A stretch of DNA of 64,000 nucleotides from Deltaproteobacteria bacterium (GCA_023265625.1 JAHFST010000012.1:45166-109165), one strand, 5' to 3'. Positions 1 to 8,826 are shown, numbered from the stretch's first letter. Numbers and translations: made by a program. Notes: generated from the letters alone by a model not told the origin.

Positions 1-1
1 C

Positions 2-1360
2 GCCGAAGGGGGACGGATTATTTTTGGCGTGGATGATAAAAATCGGGTGGTTGGGATTGATGAGGTTAATCGAACAACTTCAGCTGTCCAAAGTACAGCA
101 CGAAACTGCGACCCACCAATCTTGGCGGCAATTCATCCTATTAAAATCGGTGACAAATCCATTTTGGTGGTCGACATTCCCAACGGGCATAAGAAGCCTT
201 ACGCCTGCCATGATGGTTATTTTCTGCGTATCGGAGCCACCAGTCAGAAAATGAACAGGGATGAACTCGTTAGATTTGTTCAAAAAAATTCTCCAATTCA
301 TTTTGACGACATGATTTGCCCCTCTTTTACGTCGAATGATTTTGACGAAAAGGCCTATCGCTCTTTTCTTGATAGAGCGCACATTGATACAGGCGGCATA
401 GACTCGCTGGATGTTTTGCGTAACCTCGGATTGCTTGGCCCCAAGAATGACGTCGAACCCGTGTACAAAAACGCCACCGTTTTATTTTTTGGTAAAGAAC
501 CGGTACGTTTTATTCGTCAAGCCATCGTGACCTGCGTCCTTTTCGCGGGTACGGACAAGTCGGATATTCTGGACCGCAAGGATCTCGACGGCAATCTCGC
601 GGAAAATGTCAGACAGGCCATGGCATTTTTGAAACGACACCTTTCACTCCGCTATGAAATTAAAACTTTAGTTCGTGAGGAAATCCTTGAGTTGCCGGAG
701 CAAGCGTTGCGGGAAGCATTGCTGAATGCTGTGAGTCATCGGGATTATAGCATCTCAGGTGCCGTCGTTATGGTCGAGATTTACCGGGACCGCGTGGAAA
801 TCGTGAGCCCGGGTGGCCTGCCTGCCGGGTTGAAACAATCTGAGCTCGGCAAACGGAGCGTGCATCGTAATCCTCTGATTGCCGACATGTTCCATCGACT
901 TGGGGAAGTGGAAAGAGTTGGTTCCGGCATATCCCGAATCTTGGGGGTGGCCAAGGCGGCCGACGTACCGGTTCCCGTCTTTGAGACAAATGGCTTTTTT
1001 TCAGTGATTTTTGCGAAGCCAGAAAACGTGCGTGAAAAAACCGACAAAAAATGGAACGTACCACGAGTTGAAACTAAGTCAGGGGTAGAGTCAGGGGTAG
1101 AGTCAGGGGTAGAGTCAGAGATGGCAAACCACATCCTCGTCTTTCTTCGAAAGGATACGCTTGGCAAAAAAGAGATCGCTGCGAAACTTGGGAAGTCTAA
1201 ACCCACACGTTATCTAAATGACCTGGTCAGTAAAATGATCGATGCCAAACTTATTAAATACACCATCCCCGATAAACCCAATAGTAGCATGCAGCGATAC
1301 CTATTGACTAAAAAAGGCCGGGGGATTTTAAAAACCATTAGCAGTAGAAAAAAGAGATAA
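2..1360 (+). CDS. AlbA_2 / HATPase_c_4 protein (RecG-like, COG2865 type), 5' partial
   Basis: The reading frame is open from base 2 (AEGGRIIFGVDD...), so the GTG at 29 is internal and the N-terminus lies outside the window. The visible part starts in an AlbA_2 (Schlafen-like) domain. Next comes a GHKL-type region with ALREALLNAVSHRDY, the VSPGGLP turn and RVGSGI. It ends in a winged-helix-like tail (GKKEIAAKLGKSKPTRYLNDL). Such proteins are usually annotated as transcriptional regulators or RecG-related, and some occur near defence genes; the true role is unknown. A tandem SGVE linker separates the ATPase-like part from the tail. The neighbouring convergent deaminase fragment belongs to a family that is often fused to this same AlbA/ATPase architecture. 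Confidence 0.8.
   Translation, partial: AEGGRIIFGVDDKNRVVGIDEVNRTTSAVQSTARNCDPPILAAIHPIKIGDKSILVVDIPNGHKKPYACHDGYFLRIGATSQKMNRDELVRFVQKNSPIHFDDMICPSFTSNDFDEKAYRSFLDRAHIDTGGIDSLDVLRNLGLLGPKNDVEPVYKNATVLFFGKEPVRFIRQAIVTCVLFAGTDKSDILDRKDLDGNLAENVRQAMAFLKRHLSLRYEIKTLVREEILELPEQALREALLNAVSHRDYSISGAVVMVEIYRDRVEIVSPGGLPAGLKQSELGKRSVHRNPLIADMFHRLGEVERVGSGISRILGVAKAADVPVPVFETNGFFSVIFAKPENVREKTDKKWNVPRVETKSGVESGVESGVESEMANHILVFLRKDTLGKKEIAAKLGKSKPTRYLNDLVSKMIDAKLIKYTIPDKPNSSMQRYLLTKKGRGILKTISSRKKR
1079..1114 (+). repeat. three perfect 12-bp tandem repeats (SGVE linker)
   Basis: The unit TCAGGGGTAGAG occurs three times without mismatch, followed by a fourth degenerate TCAGAG. It is in frame and encodes SGVE-SGVE-SGVE-SE, a flexible hinge before the C-terminal winged helix. 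The unit length is a multiple of three, so copy-number change by slippage would lengthen or shorten the linker without a frameshift. Confidence 0.9.
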
Positions 1361-1419
1361 GCTGACGTCAAGCATAACCAATATAAAATGAGGTAGTTGG
1401 ATGCGTACCCGGTACAGTT

Positions 1420-1818
1420 TTACTGAAGATACTTGATCCCCTTGCGGTCCACTTTCGGATCAGGATCCTCGATCCCTACCCAGATTTCCTTGATCCGGGA
1501 GAGGATAATCCGCTCCGTACAACTCATCTTCGGCGGATGACGCGAATCCGGAGCGCAGGGTTCGAGCGTGGCGAAGAGGATGGAGCCATCCAGCTTGTTA
1601 CTCCGATTCTTCCTCTCCAACAGTGTGAACTCCGCATGGTCTCCGTGACGCAATTCACCCCGACAAGCTGTCTCAACAGTCCCGTCAGGTTTGCAAAGTA
1701 CCGCACCAACAAGCGGACTGGTCTTGCCATCCTTGCGCGGCTCGGCAACGGTCCGGCGCATGGCCTCGATGGCCAGCTCCATCAGCCTGCGGGCATCAAA
1801 TTTGGTTTTTGTTCTCAT
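1420..1818 (-). CDS. CMP/dCMP-type deaminase domain protein, C-terminally truncated
   Basis: This is a zinc deaminase domain of the RibD/dCMP class with 132 residues. H61 and E63 in HAEF form the first zinc and proton-shuttle motif; C88 and C100 (EPCAPDSRHPPKMSC) are the remaining ligands. The protein stops right after DRKGIKYLQ. In related proteins as I recall them, this point continues into a linker and an AlbA_2/HATPase region. The gene therefore looks like a surviving N-terminal domain of a longer fusion protein. It may still fold as a small deaminase or may be decaying. It converges with the AlbA_2 gene, 59 bases away. The substrate is unknown. The domain assignment is firm; the truncation is inferred. 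Confidence 0.7.
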   Translation of the reverse strand: MRTKTKFDARRLMELAIEAMRRTVAEPRKDGKTSPLVGAVLCKPDGTVETACRGELRHGDHAEFTLLERKNRSNKLDGSILFATLEPCAPDSRHPPKMSCTERIILSRIKEIWVGIEDPDPKVDRKGIKYLQ

Positions 1819-2031
1819 TCATTTTCAAGTGATGGTATGAGGGGACCTTTCTCATGTCATATGTCAAGCTCCAGCCCTTATTATTCAGCACTCAAGTTAT
1901 CCACAAGGCCCTGACTTGCAACATCTCAATCTTGATAGCTTTCTCGCGTGGCACCGTGTGTCTCTGACCCTGTTTATCTGGCTTCTATCCAGTGTTCCAG
2001 TCTTGTTTGGATACGATGGGAAGCAGTTTAA

Positions 2032-2487
2032 TCAAGGAAGATTTGGTTTGCGGGTCCTGCTTTCAATAGTAGTTTGAATAACATCGAATTGAGCCCTCAA
2101 AACTATCAAGTCAGTTTTCAGAGACTGAATTTTCGAAATTTTATCCAAAGTCTGTACAGACAACTTATTGTTTTCTGTTTTTAATAAGACATTCTCTTCT
2201 TCTAAAGACTTATAGATAGAACTTGCCATCAGCAACCCTTGTACTGTTCTGTATCTAGTAAGACCACCCCAAATTTCTTTTACCATTAGAGCTATTACTC
2301 CGAAATGAAGTGATATCGCTAGAGATAAAAAACCTATTGCTAAAAAACTTATTTTTAAAAGGGCTCCTATAGCAGAGACATCAGCAGGAGTAGAAAATTT
2401 GAATAATATAGTAATGACACCGCAAATCTCTAAGCCGATGAACATGAAATTAATGCAAAATAAAACCCATCTCAGATAGAATTTCAT
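2032..2487 (-). CDS. small membrane protein with C-terminal coiled coil, hypothetical
   Basis: 151 residues with two predicted transmembrane segments (about 8-30 and 42-70), then a charged helix with heptad-like spacing from about 93 to 140 (SLEEENVLLKTENNKL...). A good ribosome binding site (AGGAG five bases before ATG) supports the start. It lies 49 bases downstream of the RES-domain gene on the same strand and is probably cotranscribed with it. The sequence is much richer in A and T than the surrounding genes, which suggests recent acquisition together with its partner. I do not recognise the family. A partner or membrane anchor for the RES protein is possible but unproven. Confidence 0.65.
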   Translation of the reverse strand: MKFYLRWVLFCINFMFIGLEICGVITILFKFSTPADVSAIGALLKISFLAIGFLSLAISLHFGVIALMVKEIWGGLTRYRTVQGLLMASSIYKSLEEENVLLKTENNKLSVQTLDKISKIQSLKTDLIVLRAQFDVIQTTIESRTRKPNLP

Positions 2488-2536
2488 GAATACTCCTGGT
2501 TATTAGACCTCACACCACTAATACAAAAAATAAAGG

Positions 2537-3280
2537 CTAGCCTTTGAACAACCGTTTTGTAGCTTTGTCTATGATAGGTAACGATCCAATTTTATCTGCG
2601 AATAAAACCAAGTTATCCCCACCAACATAATACCAATCCCGTGGTATCCGAACAGATCGATACAATATTCCATGAAAGCCATTTTCATTTGCAAATGAGG
2701 CAATGGCTTGAGTCACAGAATAAACATACTTATCTCTGCTCAAAACCATCTCGCTGTAGAACACATCTGTAACAATTTTAAGATCAGTTAATAATCTGAA
2801 TAAAGGGACACTCGGCCCGGAAGCGTCAAGGATTTTGACATTGTAATTTAAGCAATAAACTCTGGGATATCCACAGAGCTTATTGCCATCCAAATCGGGA
2901 TCAAAATTAGCTTTCATATATTGCTCTAAATCTGCGGATGATAATTCCAGTTTTTCACGAAAAAAGGGCAATTTTTCGCAGGTACCAGTGAGCCAATCAG
3001 AGAAATATGCGATAGGATGGCCGGACAAAGAAAATCGTCCATTTGTAGGATAAAATAGATCCCTGGCATATGGTATTTCTCTTTTAATGTCGTTCTCAAC
3101 CCTAAAATTCTTCTCTGTAAAACCATTATTTTCATATTTTTCTGTCTGACGCTGATAAAATTTCTGATGCCACCAATCCTGGCCCAACACACCCTCGTTG
3201 GTTGGCCGGGACTCAACCATAAGATTGTTTACTTCGCTGACAGCGATGTTTTTCAACTGTTCATACAACGCCTTGTCCAT
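2537..3280 (-). CDS. RES-domain protein (NAD-degrading toxin-like)
   Basis: 247 residues. The central and C-terminal parts carry RES-like features: NGRFSLSGHPIAYFS with the conserved Arg and Tyr, then GFHGILYRSVRIP and a terminal LVLF strand. Characterised RES toxins (ParT, MbcT) consume NAD+ or modify Prs, usually under an Xre-type antitoxin. No antitoxin gene is adjacent here; the only likely operon partner is the small two-helix membrane protein downstream. The N-terminal 70 residues are unrecognised. The gene is AT-rich compared with its neighbours. The start ATG has GGAG about 11 bases upstream. The assignment rests on motif spacing read by eye, so the toxin role is tentative. Confidence 0.55.
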   Translation of the reverse strand: MDKALYEQLKNIAVSEVNNLMVESRPTNEGVLGQDWWHQKFYQRQTEKYENNGFTEKNFRVENDIKREIPYARDLFYPTNGRFSLSGHPIAYFSDWLTGTCEKLPFFREKLELSSADLEQYMKANFDPDLDGNKLCGYPRVYCLNYNVKILDASGPSVPLFRLLTDLKIVTDVFYSEMVLSRDKYVYSVTQAIASFANENGFHGILYRSVRIPRDWYYVGGDNLVLFADKIGSLPIIDKATKRLFKG

Positions 3281-3497
3281 GTGATCAGATTCTCCTTTTA
3301 CATGAGATTGTCAATTTGAAAGGCAATCACTCCCCTGGAATACTGAGGCTACTGGAGCATCCCCCGAAACTCATCCTGTTTTCTTGTTCCATGATATTTT
3401 TACGGATAGCGCATAACAAGCATCCTAATGAGCTAAGCTACCCCATCGAGCGAGATATTGACACCCCGGGAACCTCTTGCTACTTACACCGGTTCTT

Positions 3498-4829
3498 ATG
3501 GACATGGATAAAATCGTATCGCTCTGCAAACGCCGTGGTCTCATCTTCCAATCGAGCGAAATTTATGGCGGTATCAATGGGTTTTGGGATTTTGGGCCCT
3601 TGGGGGTGGAGCTCAAGAAGAAACTCAAGGAATCCTGGTGGCGCCATATCGTCCAGATGCGCCATGACGTCGTCGGGTTGGACACCTCCATTATCGCGCA
3701 TCCTCAAACCTGGGTCGCCTCGGGGCATCTCGCCAATTTTACCGATCCCATGGTGGACTGCAAAAAGTGCAAGGGCCGGTTTCGGGAAGACCAGATCGAC
3801 ACCGACCGTTGTCCGGAGAAACCCTCCAAATCGCCCCGCGAATGCGGCGGGGAACTGACCGCCCCACGGCAATTTAATTTAATGTTCAAGACCTATGTGG
3901 GGGCTGTGCAAGACGATAGCGCGGTGGCCTACCTGCGACCCGAGACCTGCCAGTCCATCTTCACACAATTTAAAAATGTCAGCATCACCAGCCGCAAAAA
4001 AATCCCGTTCGGCATCGCGCAAATCGGCAAAAGCTTCCGCAATGAGATTACCCCGCGAAATTTCATCTTTCGCTCGCGCGAGTTTGAGCAAATGGAGCTG
4101 GAGTTTTTTGTCAAAGCATCCGACAGCCCCACCTGGCACGCCTACTGGATCCAAAATCAGCTGGATTGGTTTTGCGGGATCGGCGTTGGAAAGGAAAAAC
4201 TCAGGATCCGTCCCCACCGCGCCGACGAACTCGCCCATTACGCCAAGGCCTGTTCCGACATCGAATATGAATTCCCCTTTGGCTGGTCCGAGTTGGAGGG
4301 CATCGCGGATCGCAGCGACTTCGACCTGACCCAACACACGAAGGTCTCGGGAAAAGACCTGTCGTACTTCGACGATGAAACCAAACAAAAATTTACGCCC
4401 GCCGTGGTGGAAGTCTCGGTCGGGGTGGATCGTACCCTCTTGACCCTGCTGTGTGACGCCTATCACGAAGAACTGGCACCCACCGCGGAGGCGGGAGAAT
4501 CCGAGTCACGGGTCGTGATGCGTTTTCATCCCTCGATCGCCCCCATCACGGTCGCCTTTCTTCCCTTGGCCAAAAAAATCGGTGCGCCTCTAGCGCTGGT
4601 GGAGCAAGAGTTTCGCAAGTCATTAAACACCGATTTTGACGAGGTGGGGAGTATCGGCAAGCGTTACCGACGCCACGACGAGATTGGCACCCCATTTTGT
4701 GTCACGTATGACTTTCAATCGGAACAAGATCAAAAGGTCACCGTCCGGCATCGCGACAGTATGCAGCAGGAGCGCGTTGCCCTGGATCAACTCAAACCGT
4801 ACCTCCAAAAACAATTGGGAAACTTATGA
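3498..4829 (+). CDS. glyQS: glycyl-tRNA synthetase, alpha2 (single-chain) type
   Basis: Charges tRNA-Gly with glycine in the cytoplasm. The N-terminal start of the class II core (KIVSLCKRRGLIFQSSEIYGG, GFWDFGPLGVELKKK) is characteristic of the dimeric GlyRS type, unlike the alpha2beta2 enzyme common in Proteobacteria. Class II motif 2 is seen in GKSFRNEITPRNFIFRSREFEQME, and the C-terminal 110 residues form the HGTP anticodon-binding domain. The frame opens at a TTG at 3477, but ATG 3498 (or 3504, MDKIV...) gives the family-typical N-terminus; no strong ribosome binding site decides between them. The stop overlaps the ppdK start by four bases (ATGA), so translation is probably coupled. Confidence 0.95.
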   Translation: MDMDKIVSLCKRRGLIFQSSEIYGGINGFWDFGPLGVELKKKLKESWWRHIVQMRHDVVGLDTSIIAHPQTWVASGHLANFTDPMVDCKKCKGRFREDQIDTDRCPEKPSKSPRECGGELTAPRQFNLMFKTYVGAVQDDSAVAYLRPETCQSIFTQFKNVSITSRKKIPFGIAQIGKSFRNEITPRNFIFRSREFEQMELEFFVKASDSPTWHAYWIQNQLDWFCGIGVGKEKLRIRPHRADELAHYAKACSDIEYEFPFGWSELEGIADRSDFDLTQHTKVSGKDLSYFDDETKQKFTPAVVEVSVGVDRTLLTLLCDAYHEELAPTAEAGESESRVVMRFHPSIAPITVAFLPLAKKIGAPLALVEQEFRKSLNTDFDEVGSIGKRYRRHDEIGTPFCVTYDFQSEQDQKVTVRHRDSMQQERVALDQLKPYLQKQLGNL

Positions 4830-7489
4830 AAAAATTTGTCTACTTCTTTGGGGCGGGCAAGAGCGAAGGTACCGGTGCCATGAAGGAAATCTTGGGCGGC
4901 AAAGGCGCGGGGCTGGCCGAGATGACGAATCTGGGGATACCCGTCCCACCAGGTTTCACCATCACCACGGAGGCCTGTACCTCCTACTACCAAAACGGGG
5001 AAAAATACCCGGAAGGTCTCGAGCAGGAGATCCCCCCGAATCTTAGAAAAATCGAAGAAGTCATGGGGGCGCAATTCGGGAAGAAGGAAAATCCCCTGCT
5101 TGTTTCGGTGCGTTCCGGGGCTCGCATCAGCATGCCGGGGATGATGGACACCGTGCTGAACCTCGGATTGAATGATGTCACCGTGGAGGGATTGGCCACT
5201 CGCACCAACAACCCGCGATTTGCCTATGACAGTTACCGCCGTTTTATCCAAATGTATTCCAATGTGGTGTTAGGCCTGGAGCACCATCACTTTGAAAAAA
5301 TTTTGGAGGAAAAAAAACAGCGACGCGGCACCACTTTAGATACGGAACTGAGCGCCGATGATCTCAAAGAAATCGTTACCTCTTTTAAGAACACCGTCCG
5401 GAGGGATACGGGCAAAGATTTTCCCCAAGACCCTTGGCAACAACTTTGGGGCGCCCTAGGGGCCGTGTTTCTCTCCTGGAATAACCGCCGCGCACGCGAC
5501 TACCGCACCATTAATGGGATCCCGCATCATTGGGGCACGGCCGTCAATGTCCAAGCCATGGTATTTGGCAATATGGGCGATGATTGCGCCACCGGTGTGG
5601 CCTTCACGCGTAATCCGTCCACCGGGGAACACTGCTTCTTCGGGGAATATCTCATCAACGCCCAAGGCGAGGATGTCGTCGCAGGCATTCGCACCCCTCA
5701 GTCCATCAATGGCACGGCCAATTCGTTGGAAAAGAAGATGCCCGAGGCCTACCAAACGCTGGTGGCCATTTATCAAAAATTAGAAGGACATTACCGCGAC
5801 ATGCAAGACATTGAGTTTACCATCCAGAACAACAAGGTTTGGATGTTGCAAACCCGTTCTGGCAAAAGAACCGCACAGGCCGCCGTAAAGATTGCCGTCG
5901 ACATGGTGGCGGAAAGGCTTATTGATAAAGCCCAGGCCGTGTTGCGAGTGGATCCGGCCCAACTGGACCAATTACTCCATCCCACCCTCGACCCCAAGGC
6001 CCAACGCAAGGTGCTTTGCAAGGGTCTCCCCGCGTCTCCAGGAGCCGCGGTCGGCCAAGTCGTCTTTTCCGCGGAAGAGGCCGAAAGTTGGGTCGAGCGC
6101 GGGGCCAAGGTAATTTTAGTCCGACAAGAAACATCCCCAGAAGATATCCATGGGATGCATGTGGCCCAGGGGATCTTGACCACCCGGGGGGGCATGACCT
6201 CCCATGCGGCCGTGGTCGCTCGCGGGATGGGAAAATGCTGCGTCTCCGGCTGCGCCGATGTGCAAATTGATTACCAGCACGGACAATTTCAAGTGCGTGA
6301 TCAGGTGGTCAAACGAGGTGATTGGATCACGCTTGATGGGAGCACGGGCGAGGCCATGCTCGGAAAGATTGCCACCATTCAACCCAAACTCTCCGGAGAT
6401 TTCGGTTCCATCATGAGTTGGGCCGATGAGTACCGGCGTTTACGCATTCGTACCAACGCCGATACACCGACTGATTCGAGAATCGCCCGTGATTTTGGCG
6501 CTGAAGGAATCGGCTTGTGTCGTACCGAACATATGTTTTTTGAACCCACCCGCGTGGAAGCCGTCCGTGAAATGATCTTGGCGGAAAATGAATCTGAGCG
6601 AAACCGCGCCCTGTCTAAGATTCTTCCCATGCAAAAAGGCGATTTCAAAGAAATCTTTCGAGAGATGAAGGGACTCCCCGTCACCATCCGGCTCTTGGAT
6701 CCCCCACTTCATGAATTTCTCCCTCAAGGAGAGTCTGAATTGGACGAACTCTCAAAAAAATTGCAGGTCCCAGTCATCCGATTGAAGGCCAAGGTCGAGG
6801 CCTTAAAAGAATTTAATCCCATGTTGGGCCATCGCGGTTGTCGTCTCGGCATCACCTTCCCGGAAATTTACCGGATGCAGGTCAAGGCCATCATGGAGGC
6901 CGCCTGCGAGCTCGCGCGCGATGAGGGTTTTAAAATCATCCCGGAGATCATGATTCCCTTGGTGGGTCATGTGAATGAACTGACGGCCATGAGACGGGAA
7001 ACGGAGCAGGTTTGCCAAGAAGTCATCAAAGACATGAAGGTCAGCCTGGAGTACTGCATTGGCACCATGATCGAACTCCCCAGGGCCGCGATCACCGCCG
7101 ATGCCATTGCGACCCAGGCCGATTTCTTTTCCTTCGGCACCAATGATTTGACGCAAACAACCTTTGGTTTCTCGCGCGACGACGCCGGAAAGTTTCTGCC
7201 TCACTACATTGAAAAAGGCATCTTGGCCCATGACCCGTTTGTCACCCTCGACCAGGAGGGGGTGGGGGCCTTCATTCAGATGGCGGTCGACAAAGGCAAG
7301 AGCGTCAAATCGTCTCTCAAGGTGGGTATCTGCGGAGAACATGGCGGGGATCCCGCGTCGGTCGAGTTCTGCCATCGCATCGGCCTCGATTACGTCAGCT
7401 GTTCACCCTATCGTGTCCCCATCGCCCGTCTGGCAGCCGCTCAGGCGGTGATTCGGGAAAAGGTCACAGAAGGGTTAAAGGGGGAGTGA
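4826..7489 (+). CDS. ppdK: pyruvate, phosphate dikinase
   Basis: Interconverts pyruvate, ATP and phosphate with PEP, AMP and pyrophosphate. The 887-residue length is full for the family. Order: N-terminal ATP-grasp (GGKGAGLAEMTNLGIPVPPGF), the central swivelling domain with the phosphorylated His460 in GGMTSHAAVVARGMGK, and the PEP/pyruvate TIM barrel ending in GICGEHGGDP with the catalytic Cys836. It overlaps glyQS by ATGA at the 5' end, and its stop overlaps the next start as TGATG, so three genes form a translationally coupled run. No PPDK regulatory protein gene lies nearby. A role in glycolysis or gluconeogenesis at the PEP node is expected. Confidence 0.97.
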   Translation: MKKFVYFFGAGKSEGTGAMKEILGGKGAGLAEMTNLGIPVPPGFTITTEACTSYYQNGEKYPEGLEQEIPPNLRKIEEVMGAQFGKKENPLLVSVRSGARISMPGMMDTVLNLGLNDVTVEGLATRTNNPRFAYDSYRRFIQMYSNVVLGLEHHHFEKILEEKKQRRGTTLDTELSADDLKEIVTSFKNTVRRDTGKDFPQDPWQQLWGALGAVFLSWNNRRARDYRTINGIPHHWGTAVNVQAMVFGNMGDDCATGVAFTRNPSTGEHCFFGEYLINAQGEDVVAGIRTPQSINGTANSLEKKMPEAYQTLVAIYQKLEGHYRDMQDIEFTIQNNKVWMLQTRSGKRTAQAAVKIAVDMVAERLIDKAQAVLRVDPAQLDQLLHPTLDPKAQRKVLCKGLPASPGAAVGQVVFSAEEAESWVERGAKVILVRQETSPEDIHGMHVAQGILTTRGGMTSHAAVVARGMGKCCVSGCADVQIDYQHGQFQVRDQVVKRGDWITLDGSTGEAMLGKIATIQPKLSGDFGSIMSWADEYRRLRIRTNADTPTDSRIARDFGAEGIGLCRTEHMFFEPTRVEAVREMILAENESERNRALSKILPMQKGDFKEIFREMKGLPVTIRLLDPPLHEFLPQGESELDELSKKLQVPVIRLKAKVEALKEFNPMLGHRGCRLGITFPEIYRMQVKAIMEAACELARDEGFKIIPEIMIPLVGHVNELTAMRRETEQVCQEVIKDMKVSLEYCIGTMIELPRAAITADAIATQADFFSFGTNDLTQTTFGFSRDDAGKFLPHYIEKGILAHDPFVTLDQEGVGAFIQMAVDKGKSVKSSLKVGICGEHGGDPASVEFCHRIGLDYVSCSPYRVPIARLAAAQAVIREKVTEGLKGE

Positions 7490-8634
7490 TGAACCGTTTT
7501 CTGGCCTCTTTACTTCTTGCTTCTTGCTTCTTAACAACCACCGGAGCGAACTGCACCAGCACCATATTCCCCGCGCTCGGGACCAACCTGTCAGCCCCCA
7601 TTGCCATCAGTGTCGATGCCGCGAACGCCCGGGCTTATGTCGTCAATTCCAACAACCGGGTAGAATTTAACGGGGCATCTTTGTCCATTCTCGACATATC
7701 AAGCCCAGCCGCCCCCACGCTGCTCTCCAATACTAGCAACCCCATCACCATTGATAATTTTTCCGGACAAATCTATGTCGATACCACGAATCGTTTTGCC
7801 TACATCGCTAATCGCCTTTCGACCGATCCCCTCGATACGAGTGACGTTTTATTAAAGGTCAACTTAGACGAATCCTCCAGTAGCTTGGCTACCATCACGA
7901 GCAACACCGCGGGGAACAACCCCTTTGGAGTGGCTTGTTGTGATGCCTCCGACCGGGTTTATGCGGTTTCATCCGGCGGAACAGTCGAGGTCTATAATAA
8001 GCTAACATTGGCCTATACCCAAGTCAGTCTCGCAGTGACGCTAGACGAAGGGGCCATCTCCGGGGCCTCTGCCACCGAAGCGGCCTTCAACAGCACCGGC
8101 ACCTTGGCCTTCATCTCCAATCGTGCGGGACAGGTCTACATCCTCAACACCTCGGAGATTGGAGATGCCTCCAAAAATCCCATCGATTATGTGATTAAAA
8201 ATGTCCAGGATGCCCGCGGCTTGGCCTTGGATGCAACCAACTTATACGTGGTCGATGGCACCGCTGGAACCGCCTTACTCCGAGTCATCCCAACCGCTAC
8301 CCTCACCCCGATCACCCCGGATACCACCGCCATCTCGCAACCGGACGCCACCACCCTGCAAACCACCACCGTCCCCCTAGGCAACGATCCCAATGAGATC
8401 ATCCTGTTTGGTGGCAAGGCCTACGTCTCCAACCGGGGTGACGACACCATCTCGGTCATCGACCTCAGCAACTTGAGCGCCACCCCAACCACCATTGCCG
8501 TCGGCGACGAACCCTACGGTCTCGCCGCCTTCACCAGTGGGGCGGATAGTTTTCTTTATGTGACCAACTTGGCCTCGAATACTATTTCCGTCATCAATCT
8601 TGCCAGCAACACGGTGGTGGCGACGTTTCCGTAG
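7489..8634 (+). CDS. exported beta-propeller (YVTN/NHL-like) protein
   Basis: About 381 residues. The N-terminus has a short basic start and a hydrophobic stretch (RFLASLLLASCFLTTTGANC); LLASC could be a lipobox, so either a lipoprotein or a cleaved secreted protein is possible. The rest consists of propeller-like strands with recurring motifs such as AYVVNSNNRV, AYIANRLS, AYVSNRGDDTISVIDL and YVTNLASNTISVINL, as in YVTN surface propellers. Function unknown; these often bind ligands or act in the envelope. ATG 7489 is preceded by a purine-rich GGGGGAG and overlaps the ppdK stop. Its own stop codon TAG is formed by the first bases of a palindromic GTAGGGGC element. Confidence 0.75.
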   Translation: MNRFLASLLLASCFLTTTGANCTSTIFPALGTNLSAPIAISVDAANARAYVVNSNNRVEFNGASLSILDISSPAAPTLLSNTSNPITIDNFSGQIYVDTTNRFAYIANRLSTDPLDTSDVLLKVNLDESSSSLATITSNTAGNNPFGVACCDASDRVYAVSSGGTVEVYNKLTLAYTQVSLAVTLDEGAISGASATEAAFNSTGTLAFISNRAGQVYILNTSEIGDASKNPIDYVIKNVQDARGLALDATNLYVVDGTAGTALLRVIPTATLTPITPDTTAISQPDATTLQTTTVPLGNDPNEIILFGGKAYVSNRGDDTISVIDLSNLSATPTTIAVGDEPYGLAAFTSGADSFLYVTNLASNTISVINLASNTVVATFP

Positions 8635-8682
8635 GGGCGATCCTTGTGATCTCCCTGGGGCGAATACCAGATTCGCCCCTAC
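8631..8682. repeat. GTAGGGGC palindromic element, double-hairpin form
   Basis: The outer arms GTAGGGGCGA and TTCGCCCCTAC pair. Inside, the second half forms its own stem (GGGGCGAAT with ATTCGCCCC). The internal layout matches the copy inside ddl at 44171-44219: both read GANLVFAPGRSQ in the same frame, although this copy lies between genes. Bases 8632-8634 are the stop codon of the upstream propeller gene. Confidence 0.85.
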
Positions 8683-8692
8683 ATTCGCCATC

Positions 8693-8738
8693 ACCATATA
8701 TGGTCACTTATCCACACCTTACCACCAGTTGTGGATAA
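8693..8738. promoter_or_regulatory. two inverted DnaA boxes and a 12-bp palindrome upstream of smc
   Basis: TTATCCACA at 8708-8716 and TGTGGATAA at 8730-8738 are perfect consensus DnaA boxes in opposite orientation, 13 bases apart. A perfect palindrome ACCATATATGGT lies at 8693-8704. The cluster lies 90-135 bases before the smc start. DnaA binding could control smc transcription or mark a replication-related site. No dnaA, dnaN or AT-rich unwinding region is seen, so an origin is not claimed. Confidence 0.55.
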
Positions 8739-8826
8739 CCTTCCCCCCTGTTCCCATTAGTGGGACGACCCCTGGCTTTTGACTTTACTCCGTCTTTTAG
8801 CCATGATAGATCTTCAGAACTTCGGA

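Noticed and set aside
1897..1905. Single perfect DnaA box TTATCCACA
   Set aside because: About half a perfect nonamer (either strand) is expected by chance in 64 kb, and no second box or origin-like context is near.
3420..3470. Stretch resembling the antisense of a tRNA D-arm (TGAGCTAAGCTACC)
   Set aside because: No acceptor stem, anticodon arm or T-loop GGTTCGAATCC is found at the right distances on either strand.
3879..4466. Long minus-strand frame opposite glyQS, and similar antisense frames in ppdK, tkt, ftsZ, murC and others
   Set aside because: They mirror the codon bias of well-supported genes on the other strand and show no domain, signal or ribosome binding site.
8631..8682. Palindromic elements as simple transcription terminators
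   Set aside because: Several copies lie inside genes in mid-operon and no T-run follows, so termination cannot be their general role.
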